Source: Lactuca virosa (taxonomy: Eukaryota > Streptophyta > Magnoliopsida > Asterales > Asteraceae). Taken from it: a stretch of DNA of 64,000 nucleotides. Location: positions 79,061,202 to 79,125,201 of the forward strand of contig CAKMRJ010004445.1 of the NCBI GenBank assembly GCA_928212115.1, read 5' to 3'. Position 1 is the first letter of the stretch. Every line of letters begins with the position of its first letter. The translations under genes were made by a program, and so were the position numbers. The notes below the pieces were generated by a model. The model had not been told where the DNA came from. It was given only the letters and a program-made list of their open reading frames with translations, and did not search any database. Shown in pieces: positions 11,069 through 22,793 of this stretch.

Positions 11069-12130
11069 ATGACCACAATATGTACTGATTCAAATACATC
11101 CAAAGTTTTTGGTGAAATGTATTTGTGGAATCATAGTCTTGGATACATAAACGAGAAATGCATTACCAAGTATCCAGTTGGATCGGATTTTGGATATCAT
11201 TTGACCTCGAGTCTCATGATAAATGCAAATCTTGTTTATCAAGATAGATGATGAAGGTTTCACTGGTTGATGTGAGTATCTGTTGGAATTAGTTTACACT
11301 AATGGACCGTTCAGATTAATCGCAATACATGGTGATACCAACTTCGTATGAATGTGAGTCTGAAACCTTTCAGGTGTTCAGAGCTCTCATAAAGTGAAGT
11401 TGAGAATCAATTGGGCAATAGGATGAGACACTCATAGTAAGAATCTCAGTCCAAACTTTATCGATCATCTAAGTAGTTGTGAAAGAGTTTCATGATCTGT
11501 CTCCTCCCAAAACACTGCCACTAGGAAGTGTTAGTTGGATAGAGAAACAAATCGTTCATTGATTTTGTACTAGATGAGTCGCACTGTATTTGCTAACAAA
11601 TCGTGGATTGTACCATGAATAGTGTTACAAGAAGTCCTTTGGTCTTGTGCCAACTAAGTAGGTTCCTGACACACTCTATGATATGTGAAGTGGGATTCTA
11701 TCCTCACTTCCATATATGTAAGTCTACGATTATGAGGCTTACGCTCGTCGTTGAAGCGCTCGACAATCTGGGACATTGAATAGAGATGTGTTATCTCGTT
11801 GGAGAACCTATCAATCATTTTGGATAATTGTTTAACAATCCTTATGAGAACAAAATGTATGTTGCTCGAAGGGCAGTCTTCCGAGAGAGGGAGCTGATTT
11901 CCAAAAGGGCTAGTGGGAGCCACATTGATCTTGATAAGATTCGAGATCCAACCAACGAAGAGCCTAAAGTTGGACATAACATTCAATTTGGAATTGAAAG
12001 AGCTATTAAGGAAACTGACATATTTCCATTTTTCCTTATAGATCTGATAGAAGACGTCATGGACCTAGTTATATAAGAGTTTATATTGCTAAGGTATTTG
12101 AGTCACTGGTAGATAGCAATCAGAGTGTAC
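11069..12130 (+). pseudogene. Element D integrase region, decayed
   Basis: Pieces of integrase can be recognised in changing frames. Near 11115 the translation MYLWNHSLGYINEKCI matches the GAG-pre-integrase zinc region of Angela/Tork elements, although the first histidine context is altered. Around 11400-11620 come remnants of the core including LENQLGNRMRH and, after several stops, MSRTVFANKSW. At 11828-12076 a longer open piece contains NKMYVARRAVFRERELISK and HIDLDKIRD, the conserved segment after the Angela integrase. Stops occur every 10-40 codons in between, so no product is expected. Confidence 0.8.
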
Positions 12131-13560
12131 CAGCTATCGGAAGCTATGGTAGGCCCTAAAGGCAACAATATAGAAAGAGGAATTGGAAAGCGAGATTCAA
12201 TCCATGTATGTTGTTATTTGGTAGACCTAACACTTGACCTTAACCCTTAGGTGCAAGCGGATCTTCAAGTAGAGACAATCATGGATAGGAACAAACACAT
12301 AATTAAACCAAGATAGGTTTTGAAAGATGTGTAAGCTTAACAAGTTCATTTATGGACCGAAATAAGCATCTCGCAAGATGGATCATTATTTCAATGAGAA
12401 AGTTCAAAGTGTATGAATTTCGAGAAATAAAGATGAGCCATACATATGTCAAAGCTAGTGGGAGTAATTGGAATCTTTGTTTCAATGAGAAAAGTTCAAG
12501 GAGTTTGAATTTCGAGAAACATAGATAAGCCATATATATGTCAGTGCTAGTGGGAGCACTGTAGTCACCCTTGTATTGTACAGACAATGTACGATTTATA
12601 GGAAACTATATTCTAACTTAGCAGGTGTAAAAGCTTGGCTTGGTATGAGAACTGTTTCGCTATGATATACATGGGACATACAAGACACGTGCATAATAAG
12701 GATCTATGGAGATAGATCAAAGTGATTCATTGGATTAAGCCAAAGTACATTGAATGTTGAGGAAACTCGACATGCGAAACTCAAAAAGGAGTTTAGGCTG
12801 GCATGACATTGAGCAATGCTAATGTCCTAGTTCTACTATTTAGCTAAAGCAAATAAGTCGTGTCCCACATGCTTCTGCTATGGGATCGATCATAAATGCC
12901 ATGACATGTACTTGATCCAATGACTCGTATGCCTTGAGCATGACAATTTTGATTAGATCAATTTGGCAAGAATCAATGAATCAAGATCAAGAACATTCTT
13001 AAGTGACCTTGGAGGATAGAAGAGATGATCTTGATAGTATGGAAGAGATCATTGTAAGAGTGACATTGATGCTAAGTTCCGCACTAATAAAGGCAATTTT
13101 GTTCGCAATCGGAATTCGTGCTTTTACTGAATGGTGATATATTAGCTTGAAAGAGTACCAGGTAATACACCATAGTGGATTTAACATACTTAGAGTATAT
13201 TGCAGTTGGTTAGTGGACAATGTGACTGAAAGCGATTCATTAGTGACATCTTTGTTGAAATTCAATCATTGATGGTCCTTATGAAGTTTCTTGTGACTTT
13301 GGGTGAACTTACCTCGAGTATGGATCCCAAGTCACACGAGCTCACATGAAACATACTCAGTAAGTACCAACACATTTGATAGTGAGTCAAATGTAAAGAC
13401 ATCATAGTCAATGATTCATATCGAAAGATAATCTTGTCGACCCATTCCATAAGCCGATGTCATTGACCATGTCTGACAGTCAGAAAAAGTCGAGAGGCAT
13501 TAGATTTGCAAATGAATTGGCTTAAACACTCTTAGTTTGGTTTGTTTTAAAACCCGAGAA
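12131..13560 (+). pseudogene. Element D reverse transcriptase/RNase H region, decayed
   Basis: Remnants in order: a piece like the RT entry at 12190-12290, CKLNKFIYGPK (compare the CKL-SIYGLKQASR motif) near 12330, NEKVQ and KDEPYI pieces, then LVLYRQCTIY near 12570 where YVDD should be. The catalytic aspartates are therefore gone. RIYGDRSK and FIGLSQST follow near 12690-12760, and a degraded SAIGSIMYAM-CTRPD segment near 12870-12940. A segment of about 77-80 bases is present twice (12389-12465 and 12478-12557). Everything fits Angela/Tork RT far too damaged to work. Confidence 0.78.
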
Positions 13561-14412
13561 CTTTAAGCAGTATAAGTTTTAATTTGATTTGGCGATTATT
13601 AAGTGGTGATCTTAATATATGATGGATTTCGGTCATTTCAATTAGCCTATCACTGCGTTCTCACTTTTGCATGTTTGGAACCCACTTCCCGAGTATTAAT
13701 TTACTCAAACGTCCACAGTCGGTCATACTCTTGGAAGTAGGTAGTGATTCAAGACTGTCATGAGTATTAGTGGATTGTCCATATCGATTGGACATAGCAA
13801 AGAGATTGCGCTAACACTCATGAGTGCTTAATAGAGATTTAAGTATTGGACCAACCCACGCTTAGAGATTACTTCATGGATTCAGTCACGAGTAATTCTA
13901 AGACGATAATATCTTCTATTCTTCAAACCTACATGCATGCGGGGTTTTGCTCTATGATTCTGTTATGCATTGGTCTACTCCAACGCTAACCGTAACTGGT
14001 AGTTATAAAGGGTATGTCCATGTGTGACATGATGAAATAGACAAAAACTATGTAGTCAAAGTTTATTCGTTCCTTCTGCCTTAATAGGAGAAGCGATGAC
14101 TTTGGGCCCCTCGATGATTTGGTGCTGACATCTAAAGTGCTTGGTCGAGCCCTGACTGGAATTGATGTGTTCAATTTAGTAGTCAGATGCAGTCGTCACA
14201 AATCTATATCGGGAAACATAATCTTGAATTCTTGAGATTGACCATTATCCATGTCTCGAATTCATACAGATATCATAGAACGAAGGGATAGTTGATCACT
14301 TATCTAAGGGCTGAATATTGACTAGATCAAGAGTTCGGTAGTTGCATTGGATGGCTAACTCTCTGTTGATTATTGGAGAAATATTAGTCCTCGTATAGTT
14401 GATGACTTGTCC
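13561..14412. other. Element D 3' region
   Basis: No recognised coding remains, although the end of RNase H should fall in the first part. It lies between the pol remnants and the polypurine tract. Confidence 0.55.
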
Positions 14413-14423
14413 AAGTGGGAGAC
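14412..14423 (+). other. Element D polypurine tract
   Basis: AAGTGGGAGAC directly before the 3' LTR, the standard plus-strand primer of plant Copia elements. Confidence 0.9.
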
Positions 14424-15222
14424 TGTTGGAATAGTGTCCAAGGTCATTAACTATTGCTAATATTTTGTAATAATAGCAGGGTCCTTTTGGGTTGCCCTCA
14501 AGACCCAAATTGAGTAGAATAAATAAAGGAGAAATTGGTTTATTAATTATTATGGTTAATAATTAATTAGAAACTAATTGGAAATATATTTTGGAAATAT
14601 ATTTTGGGAATTAATTAACAGTTTAATTAATTAAAGGGTTGAATGTTCATTAATCGATAGTTAGTTAATCAGGAATGTTCCAGAACCTTATGGAATTAGG
14701 GTTGGATGAAAATCACTCCATCCCACATGGGAAAGGAGTGAAATTTCGTGGTTAGGCCTCCATCCCACATGGGAAGGAGTACTAAACCCTAGGAGGCATC
14801 CAAGGCTATAAATAGGGCCTTAGGGATTTCATTCCTCCTTGCACCTTGGCTTGAAGTTTCGCCAACCCTTCTTCCTCCCCCTCTTAGGGACGATTTCTAA
14901 CCCCTTTGGGTTTGGGAAATTGACCCTTCTCCTAGTTATTTTTATTCCACTCTTTGGTGTCATTGGGTGTGATACCATTAGAAGGATTCTGGTTTGGGTC
15001 CTTTCATCCAAGCAACTTCATGGAGGTTCAAGATCTCAAGCATAGAGATCAAGGGCTACATAAGAGGTATGTTTTCTTACTTATGTTTTAGTTTTCTAGG
15101 GTTGATGTAATTAGCATAAAGCCATAGATCCATAGGATGCATGTACACTTAGGTATATCGTTGTTTCGATTTTTCCGCTGCCTAGTTTTAGAGTGCATTT
15201 GATGCATGTAGAAATCCCAACA
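14424..15222 (+). repeat. Element D 3' LTR
   Basis: 799 bases. About 11 differences from the 5' LTR, including a one-base length change near 14464. TATA box at 14807-14815. Confidence 0.97.
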
Positions 15223-15541
15223 GAACATGATGTCTGGTCGACTAGCTGTAAGATACAGTAATGAGCCAATCATTCCTCTGTAGTGTATCTGATCTACAGA
15301 TTTCCCATCAAGGTCTGAATCAAGCTTGTAAGATTTCCCATCAAATTCTTTTGACTGCAATGAGATGTGATTCCTTGGGATTGGCTTGAAAGCGTGCACA
15401 CAGACATGTTGAAAACATGATGTCTGGTCGACTAGCTGTAAGATACAGTAATGAGCCAATCATTCCTCTGTAGTGTTTCTGATCTACAGATTTCCCATCA
15501 AGATGATCAAGATGATCAAGTTGATGAAGATAGTCCAAGCT
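15223..15541 (-). other. Rearranged RT segment of element A: partial duplication plus captured minisatellite
   Basis: On the minus strand the RT runs through YVDDIIFGST, then a 42-base insert (15541-15500) encoding SLDYLHQLDHLDHL that matches A's own 56-bp tail minisatellite, then DGKSVDQ to VKRI and a stop at 15341. A second DGKSVDQ to DIMF copy follows (15330-15223) and continues past D at 7576. Copies differ at about 2 of 159 bases. About 75 residues expected between YVDD and DGKSVDQ, judged against element B, are missing. The duplication predates D, because D splits the second copy. Confidence 0.88.
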
Positions 15542-18205
15542 GGTTGAACCGAATATGATGTCGTCGACGTAGATCTGCACGACGATAAGATGATTGTTGT
15601 GGATTTTCCTAAAGAGAGTGGGATCGATAGAACCTCTTAGAAATTTGGATTCTTCCAAGAATTTGGACAGTGTTCCATACCATGCTCTTCGAGCTTGCTT
15701 TAATCCATATACAGCCTTTTGAAGCTTATAGCAATGGTTGGGGAACTTTGGATCTTCGAATCCAGGAGGTTGTTGAACATAGACATCCCTATCGATTTCG
15801 CCATTTAAGAATGCACACTGCACATCCATTTGGTAGACCTTAAAATTCTTGTGTGCAGCAAATGCCAAGAAAATCCTAATGGCTTCTATTCGTGCAACAG
15901 GTGCAAAGGTTTCATCATAGTCTATGCCTTCTTGTTGCGAGTAGCCTTTGACAACCAGTCTGGCTTTGTTCCTGATGATGACTCCATCTTCATCACTTTT
16001 GTTCATGTAGACCCATCGTGAACCAACAACTGATACTCCTTCTGGTGTTGGTACTAAGTCCCACACGTTGTTGCGTTCAAATTCAGCTAACTCTTCTTGC
16101 ATTGCTTTTACCCAATCTGCATCTTGTAGAGCCTCTTTGATTCCTTTAGGCTCTATCATGGATAAAAAGCTTGCATATAGACATTCATTCTTGGTTGTTG
16201 AACGAATCACTACTCCAGAATCTAGATCGCCTATGATTTGATCGACTGGATGATCCTTTGTCCATTTTGTGAGGCGAGCTTCCTTATGGATTTGAGGAGT
16301 GCAAACTACCTCATATTGTTCTCTTGGACGAGGACGATAGTCAAAAGTGAATGTTCCTTCAAAAAGATCGTCTTGGAAGAGTCCAGAACTACCTGAAACA
16401 GGTGGTTCCCCCTCAACTGTTGCATGCTTGAATTCAACAGATGGAGTAGACGTGAAGGAACTTGAGGGACTGGAACCAGTCGAGTGGGGTTCCCCCTGAA
16501 ACCATGGACTGGATGGTTGGGAGGATTGTAAAGTACCCTTAAGAATGGAACCGTTCAAAGGTGGTTCCCCCTCGAAAGATGCAGTGACTGGTGTTATGAC
16601 TGGTCCAGATTGAAGATGGGAGGTTAGGGTAGAAGGTTCAGAAGATTCAGAAGATGGTTTCTCCTCAACCGGAGCTTTGATGGAACTTGAGACTTTTGAT
16701 GATTGATGAGGTTGAGAGACATCAGGAGAAGCTATTTTCGTGAGCTTTTCTGATTCTAAGGCAGAAGGTTGAGTTGGAATGAGGAAATCAAAATCTACTT
16801 CAATAGCATGGACTAGAGAAGAAGCATTAGCAGGTGATGGATGGTTCATTTTATCAAATGGTACTACCATTTGAGGACCAAAGTGGTTTGGATCCAGAAC
16901 CCTTACATAACTTTCATCAAAAGTGACATCACTGCTTTCCTCTATCACCCTGGTTCTTTTGTTCAGAACCCTATAGGGTGCAGCATGAAGGCAATATCCA
17001 AGAAAGATACCTTCATCAGCCTTGGGTGCAAATTTCCCTAGTTGATCCCTATTGTTCTTGATGTAGCAACGACAGCCAAAGATGTGAAAGAATTTGACGT
17101 TGGGCTTCCGCTTGTTCATTGCTTCATAGGGAGTGACTTCAAGCCTGTTGTTGATTAGGGATCTGTTTTGAGTGAAACAGGCGGCTGCAGTGGCTTTAGC
17201 CCAAAAGTATTGTGGTAGGTTTGCGAAGATCAACATAGATCGAGCAGCTTCACATAGTGTCCGGTTCTTCCTTTCAACTACACCATTCTGTTGTTGAGTG
17301 TAGGGTGCAGAAAAATTGTGCTCGATGCCTTTAGATACAAGAAAGCTATCTAAGGCGTTGTTCTTGAACTCGCCACCATTGTCACTTCTCAGTCTTCTAA
17401 GTGGCTTGCCTACCCTAACTTCTATGTAGCGAATGAAGTTGATTAGCTCATTGGTGGTTTCAGATTTGTTTTGCAGAAAGTACACCCAAGTGAATTTGGT
17501 ATGGTCGTCCACAATCACAAGAATGTATTTCTTACCACTTAAGGTAGGAACTGTAGTGGGACCACACACATCAATATGTATAAGCTGAAGAGGTTCAGAT
17601 ACACTATGTTCTGTTATACTTTTGTGTGGAGATTTGGAGATTTTGCCTTGTTCACAGGCAGCACAAAGTATATCATTGTGAAGTTTTAACAATGGTAGTC
17701 CTTTTACAAGATCCTTTCCAATGAGTTTGTTGATATAACCAAAGTTGAGGTGAGAGAGTCTTCTATGCCACAACCAACTAATGTCAGAGGTAGCTTTGGA
17801 AAGAAGACAAATATCAGGAGTTCCCTCAATTAGTTTAATATCAAGAGGATACATGTTCCCATTTCGTGGGGAATCAACAAGGATGCGCTTGTTGGTATCC
17901 ATAATCAAACTCTTGGTTTTAGTGAACAAAACCTCATGATCATTGTCACACAGTTGTGCAACACTGATAAGGTTATGTTTAAGACCATCTACATATGCTA
18001 CACGCTTAACTGTAAAGTTCCCGTTTGATATGTTTCCGTGTCCCATAACTTCTCCCTTCATGTTGTTTCCGAAAGTAACATACTGACCTGGCGTTGTGAT
18101 CTTGAAATCTCTAAGATATCCTTTGTACCCGGTCATGTACCTGGAGCATCCACTATCAATGTACCATGTGTCATCATGTGGTACCCCGACACAAAAAGCC
18201 TGCAA
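15341..18205 (-). pseudogene. Element A pol: protease, integrase, N-terminal RT
   Basis: A 954-codon open stretch preceded directly by a stop, so it is read only as part of a larger polyprotein. Domains by residue: aspartic protease active site DSG at 17-19; GAG-pre-integrase zinc motif with H147, H152, C181 and C184; integrase core with D212, D275 and E311; a long serine- and proline-rich linker (about 460-650) with GEPP repeats; RT from about 740 with QMDVQCAFLNG and the YVDD catalytic motif at 879-882. Residues 889-902 are foreign minisatellite sequence and the thumb region is lost, ending at VKRI. Integrase looks complete. RT should be inactive, as the frame stops before RNase H. Confidence 0.92.
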
Positions 18206-19513
18206 TTAGAGAGAAGGTTTAGGTACCCATGTAGATTTGGGTCCTTGAATGTTAGCTTCCTTCGGACTTGTGGTAGTTGGGACAGTCTTTTCTTGTTTTG
18301 CATTAACCTCTTTGGGTATTGCTTGGTTTTTTGTGACCTTGGTTTTTGTTTTCCTAGAGGTCTTCTTTTGAGGTTTGGTTTGTGGGAAGAATGGAGAGTT
18401 GGTGAATTGAGTAGGAATTCCTAGAGAAGGAAATCCATAGTTCAATGGCATTCCAAATTGATCAAACATGGGAAACTGGGTATTTCCCCCAAATTGATTA
18501 ATCATTGGAAACCCAGAGTTTCCCCTAAACATGTGATTCCCTCCTATTGACGGAGAAAAACCACAATATGGACCAAGAATAGAATTCATAGGGTAATTTC
18601 TATTCTGATACATGAAAGGGTTGGTTTGAACAGGCCTTGGTCTCATCATTTCAGACAAATCAGGAAGATTGTTAGGTCTGAAATTATTCTGATAGTGAAT
18701 TCCAGTTTGGTTTGGAAATCCAGAATTTGAGAAACCATGATTGGAAGGAGAGGTTCTTTGAGTCCTTGAAGTTTTGGGAGGACTGGTATGTCTGGTCTTC
18801 CCTTGGCTTCGCTTAGCCTTAGGTATTCTCTTGGTTTACCTATCCTTATCATTATTTGTAGTCTTAACCACTTTGGGTTTTGAAGGATGGACTACAGTTG
18901 GACCTTGTTCTTTAGAGACATTAATTTTCTCTTTTCCCTTATCTTTAGAGACATTAGTTGGATTTACAATTGTCTCTTGTGGTTTAGGACTGGGTGAAGA
19001 GATCTTGATTGGACCAAAAGGTCTCTTGAGTATTTCAACAACAATTTTATCATTACTCACAGTCTTCAAGGTGTTATCCTTGTTGACTGGAGTTGGAGAT
19101 TTTCCAATCTGTTGTTTCTTATAATATTTACATCCTAAGTCCTTTGTTCCAGAGACAGAAGCACTAAGAGATGGAAATGTTTCTTGACTGAGAAATTCAA
19201 TGGGTTTAGTCTTGGAATATCCTACTGGCTCATATGATTTGGATTGTTTATCACTAGATTTAGAGTCAGGGATATTTGGTTTTTCAGAAGTGGCATCTTC
19301 TGAATTGAAACTTTGCATGGTAGGACACTCAAGAGAAAAGTCTACTTAAGAGTCAGAACCAGTCTCCGAGTCTGGAAGATCATGGGATGATGTAACTTCC
19401 AATGGGATGCTTGAGGATGAAGTGGCAATTACATCGGGACTGCAAGTTACCACCTCTTCAAGATCCTCATTGTCTCCAGTTAAGAGACTTGGATCACCTG
19501 GTAACAACTCTGG
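18206..19513 (-). pseudogene. Element A gag-pol linker, broken
   Basis: Open pieces at 18206-18658 (proline-, asparagine- and phenylalanine-rich, with a basic KKTSRKTKTK stretch), 18646-18852, and 18836-19318 (serine- and lysine-rich) are separated by stops and shifts. 19319-19513 holds more stops. In Copia elements with large Gag this is the poorly conserved segment between zinc knuckle and protease. No enzyme motif is visible. Confidence 0.7.
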
Positions 19514-20905
19514 TTAAGTATTGAGTCCCATGATTTCCTTGTTCATTTCATCATAACCAAGACCATATTTGATCCATGATGGTTTTGGTCCCTTAAGAAT
19601 AGCATGCAAGTTCTGTTCAAGAAGGGTTTTGGATGCCTTATAACTATTGATTTTTGTATTTATTTGGGCGTACATCTCACGATTATCTTTTGCAATAATG
19701 CCACGTTGATTCAATACAATTTCATATTGTTCAACTGACGTAAGATGTGCCTCAGTTTTGATTGCAAGGTCATTTTCTAACTTAGTCGTACAACATCTCA
19801 ATTCTTCAAGTCTGAACTGAGTATCGGTCAGTTCATCTTTGTAATAACTGACACGATATTGAGCATTGGTGACATATTCTTTGATTATTTCAGAAATATG
19901 GTCAATGTCATCAAGAAAAGGCTCACTGGTTAAATGATTATCACGAAGCATAAAGCGTACCTTTTCAACAACTTGCTGATGGAAAGGAGAAGGCTCTTTG
20001 TCATCATCAGCCATGAAGCAGAAGCAGTTCTTGTAGGCTTCAGTTTCTTCTGCTTGATCGACTTCATCATCTGTTTCCCAGACTTCCACGTTTGGAGTTT
20101 CCATGACCATGAAAGCTTTGTCTTTTGACTGCTTCTTGATCTGCTCTGCTTTTTGAAGGTAGTATACTTCCTCTTTGACCTTCTTGATTTTCAGTTTGCA
20201 ATCCTTAGCAAAATGATTTTCACCTTGACAGTTGTGGCACCTGATTACTTCATTATCTTCATGGGACTTCAACTTGTTATCTTGAACCCTTGTGCTCATC
20301 CTCTGAGAATTGTAACTTTCAGAATTTGAATTCTGAGAGTTGAAGCTTTGTTGACTGTTGCTTCCTCCTTGGGAGTTTCCGGAGTTCTGATGATAGTTTT
20401 GGGGTTGTTGATAACTTTCTGCTCTAAAGTTCCCAGTTGTCTTGTTCACAAATTTCTTGAAGTTTGGATTGAACTTGGTCAGGAGTGCCATACATTCTTC
20501 ATACTCCTTTTCCTCATTGATTTGAGGAGATTCCATTGTGGTTCCAATGAAAGCTTGATGATTAGCCATGTATCCATTTGCGATCTGAAGAGGTTGTTGA
20601 GTTGGCATGTACGGATTCTGGTTGTACTGTTGAGCCATACTCGAACTTTGATAAGGATATGCTACATATCCTTGGTTGGCAAACTGATCAGCAAAGTGGT
20701 TTGGGATTGGATTATGATGTGCAATCAAGTTTTGAGAATGATTTGCCATGGGTGCTGAATTTCCCAGGGCAAGTCCTTGATTATCAAAAAGAGTTGCTTG
20801 AGCTAGCTTGTTGACCTTTGGCTCATGTTGTTGCAGTTCAGCATCCAGATCAAACAGAGACATGGTGTCTAGATTGATTGTAGTTTGTAGTATGATCATA
20901 TGCAC
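19514..20905 (-). pseudogene. Element A gag, C-terminal part with zinc knuckle
   Basis: 463 codons. The N-terminal 150 residues are glutamine- and asparagine-rich. A CCHC knuckle, CHNCQGENHFAKDC, lies near 20199-20240 and would bind the genomic RNA for packaging. It is followed by an acidic region and a probable coiled coil (about residues 330-440, many L, E, K and Q). It overlaps the preceding gag piece in another frame; one base gained or lost near 20926-20935 explains the break. The true protein begins upstream, not at the first start codon of this piece. Confidence 0.85.
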
Positions 20906-21534
20906 TGTATCCCATTTTGGAGATAAATGTTCAAGAATTTCAGATTGAAATCCTCTTGCGATCTTTCTCCTTTGAGTTTCTTCACCCTGTTGACAACAAT
21001 GTTGTACCTAGAATATGCATCAAAGAGAGTTTCATGAGGTAACATCTTGAAGTTGTCCATGTCTGTCAATGCAACTTTCTTCCTGTTTGCGAGAATCTTA
21101 TCAGTTCCCTCAAATTGTTTCTTGAGTGCATTCCAAACATTGAAGGGTGAACTCTTGTCTTCATCGGGAAGTTGCTCATAGATGTCATGAGGAATTCCAG
21201 ATAACAGCTCTTGCATTGCCTTAGCCTCAAACTTCTTGATTTTCCTGTCACGAAGTTGAGCACCAGAGGAAACAGATCCAGAGATAACTTTGGAGGTTTC
21301 AGGAGAGACATCAGCTTCAGGAACTCTGATGTCCTTCAAAAATTCTGGAGTATGTTTCCCAATAGAGATGAAGGTCCAGATGTTAGAGTCATGACCTTCC
21401 AGGTAGTACTTGATGCGATCTGCCCAAGAAGTGTATTCACTAGGCACAAGGATAGGTGCACGATTTCCTGCTCCAAGATTGTTTGCAACTGAAACTGAAT
21501 AGAGAACATTTTGGTTTTGATTCACACTTGCCAT
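20896..21534 (-). pseudogene. Element A gag, N-terminal capsid part
   Basis: 212 codons from the ATG at 21534, the first ATG after the PBS, 82 bases away. It contains the plant Copia Gag (UBN2-type) pattern: W-DRIKYYLEG, then ELLSGIPHDIYEQL, WNALKKQFEGTDKI and a DAYSRYN segment. It should form the particle shell. The frame is lost near 20930, after which it runs to a false stop. Confidence 0.88.
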
Positions 21535-21615
21535 TGAGAACAGGTGATACTAGTTTGAAACTTAAAAAAAATGTTTTTCTGAAAAGTTTTCTAAGTCTCA
21601 AAGTCGATCACTCGA

Positions 21616-21627
21616 GCTCTGATACCA
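21616..21627 (-). other. Element A primer-binding site (tRNA-iMet type)
   Basis: The minus strand reads TGGTATCAGAGC two bases after the 5' LTR end. Plus-strand view: GCTCTGATACCA. Confidence 0.95.
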
Positions 21628-21629
21628 AC

Positions 21630-22793
21630 TGAAGAAATGAGAAATTCAGTAAACCTAGATTAGAATAGTCTAAGTGTTGAAAATACTGAAACAGAGTTTC
21701 AGAATCGTCAAGTGGCAAGTAGTACGGAAAATAAAGAGTTGTGAATCAATCAAGTTAATAGAAAAACTTTTTTAATGTACAAAATCAATGATTCAAATGT
21801 TTCTCATATTCATGAAGATTCAGTTACAAGTGTTTGAATGATAGACAAGCTAAAACATTCAAATGGCTCTCTGAAGACTAATCTAAACAACAATTGTGCA
21901 GAATGATCTGAAATGAGCAAGGAAGAGCCACTTTATAATGGATCCCAAGGGGCCTATTTATAGGCTTTGGAAAAGCCCATGACATGGCTTGACCAATCAG
22001 GTGTTGACACATCATCAAGACTTAGTCATCAGTTGACACCTTTGCCCTACTTAACGGAGAATGGATGGAATATTCCAATTCCGTTAGTATTTCATTAGGG
22101 TTCCATCCAAGTTATGAGTCTTCATAATTCTTGAACCTTCATGATCAACAGTGAAAATGTCATAAGCATCATGCTGCTCAATTGTCTTCTTAGATGTCAT
22201 CAACTTCCAGAAGTGTTGTTGATCATGTTGAGTAGTTTCTTGAATGTTGGACTATGTCTTGAACTTGAAGATGTACCACCACATGTTCATGATGGACCAT
22301 GGACGAAATTCATGTTCCTTTGGGTACATTTGGATGTGCCTTCATTGTACATGATGAGTCATGTGCAGTCTTGTTGAGCCCTCAATGTGATCATGTTGAT
22401 CCATTGACTTGAGTTGAGCCACCAAGTGTTCTTGTTGAGCCATCAACTCTTGTTGAGTCATAGAGTTGTGGATGAGTCAACAATATTTCTGATGAGCCAT
22501 CAATATTCCAAATGATCCATCAGCATCTTGATGCTCTACATATGATCTAGATGTGCCATCTGAGATCATGATGATCCAACTAGCTTTCAGCAAGTGATCC
22601 ATGTTCAACAAGTGCTCCATGTGTACCGCAAGTGCTCCAAGTAACCTTCAAGTGCTCCAACATCTGATTCTTCAAACACTTGTTGAATCTTCAGTATCTT
22701 TCCAACCTAAAACATTCTGATAATGTTTGTTAGAAATTGTAAATCAATACTCAACTCATTTCAAGTGACAATCACATAAAAATATTTCCAACA
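21630..22793 (-). repeat. Element A 5' LTR
   Basis: 1164 bases. On the minus strand it starts TGTTGGAA and ends TTCTTCA. Its last 735 plus-strand bases match 1-735. The U3 part is full of TTGTTGAGCC and CAAGTGCTCC motifs. Confidence 0.95.
21953..21963 (-). promoter_or_regulatory. TATA box of element A LTR
   Basis: Minus strand CTATAAATAGG, about 320 bases before the LTR end. Confidence 0.75.

Larger units (their letters stand above)
7577..15222 (+). mobile_element. Element D: Angela-like Copia retrotransposon, degenerate inside, inserted in A
   Basis: Structure: 798-bp 5' LTR, tRNA-Met PBS, 6 kb body, purine tract, 799-bp 3' LTR. LTRs start TGTTGGAATAG and end CCCAACA. By eye they differ at about 11 sites (1.4%). 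The flanks are AAAAC on the left and GAACA on the right; comparison with the uninterrupted copy near 15405-15420 shows the expected duplication is AAAAC with a change on the right. Pol remnants between 11069 and 13300 fit Angela/Tork order, but stops and shifts are frequent and the YVDD motif is lost. Confidence 0.95.
1..22793 (-). mobile_element. Element A: Sirevirus-like Ty1/Copia retrotransposon, split by element D, 3' end partly outside window
   Basis: Read on the minus strand the order is 5' LTR (21630-22793), tRNA-Met type PBS, gag, protease, integrase, RT, RNase H, a very long 3' non-coding region and the 3' LTR (735 bases in view). The gag-protease-integrase-RT order defines Copia. 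The RT/RNase H motifs (YVDDIIFGST, LLYLTASRPDIM) resemble the Sirevirus/Maximus lineage, by recall. The visible LTR stretches are both 735 bases and differ at about 17 positions by eye. Element D sits inside at 7577-15222. A lies in the gag of element B: B sequence starts directly after 22793. A cannot move by itself, because gag is frameshifted and RT is rearranged. Confidence 0.93.

Noticed and set aside
15088..15459. 123-codon minus frame joining RT pieces to D LTR sequence
   Set aside because: A mixture of shifted RT and LTR sequence created by the duplication and the D insertion.
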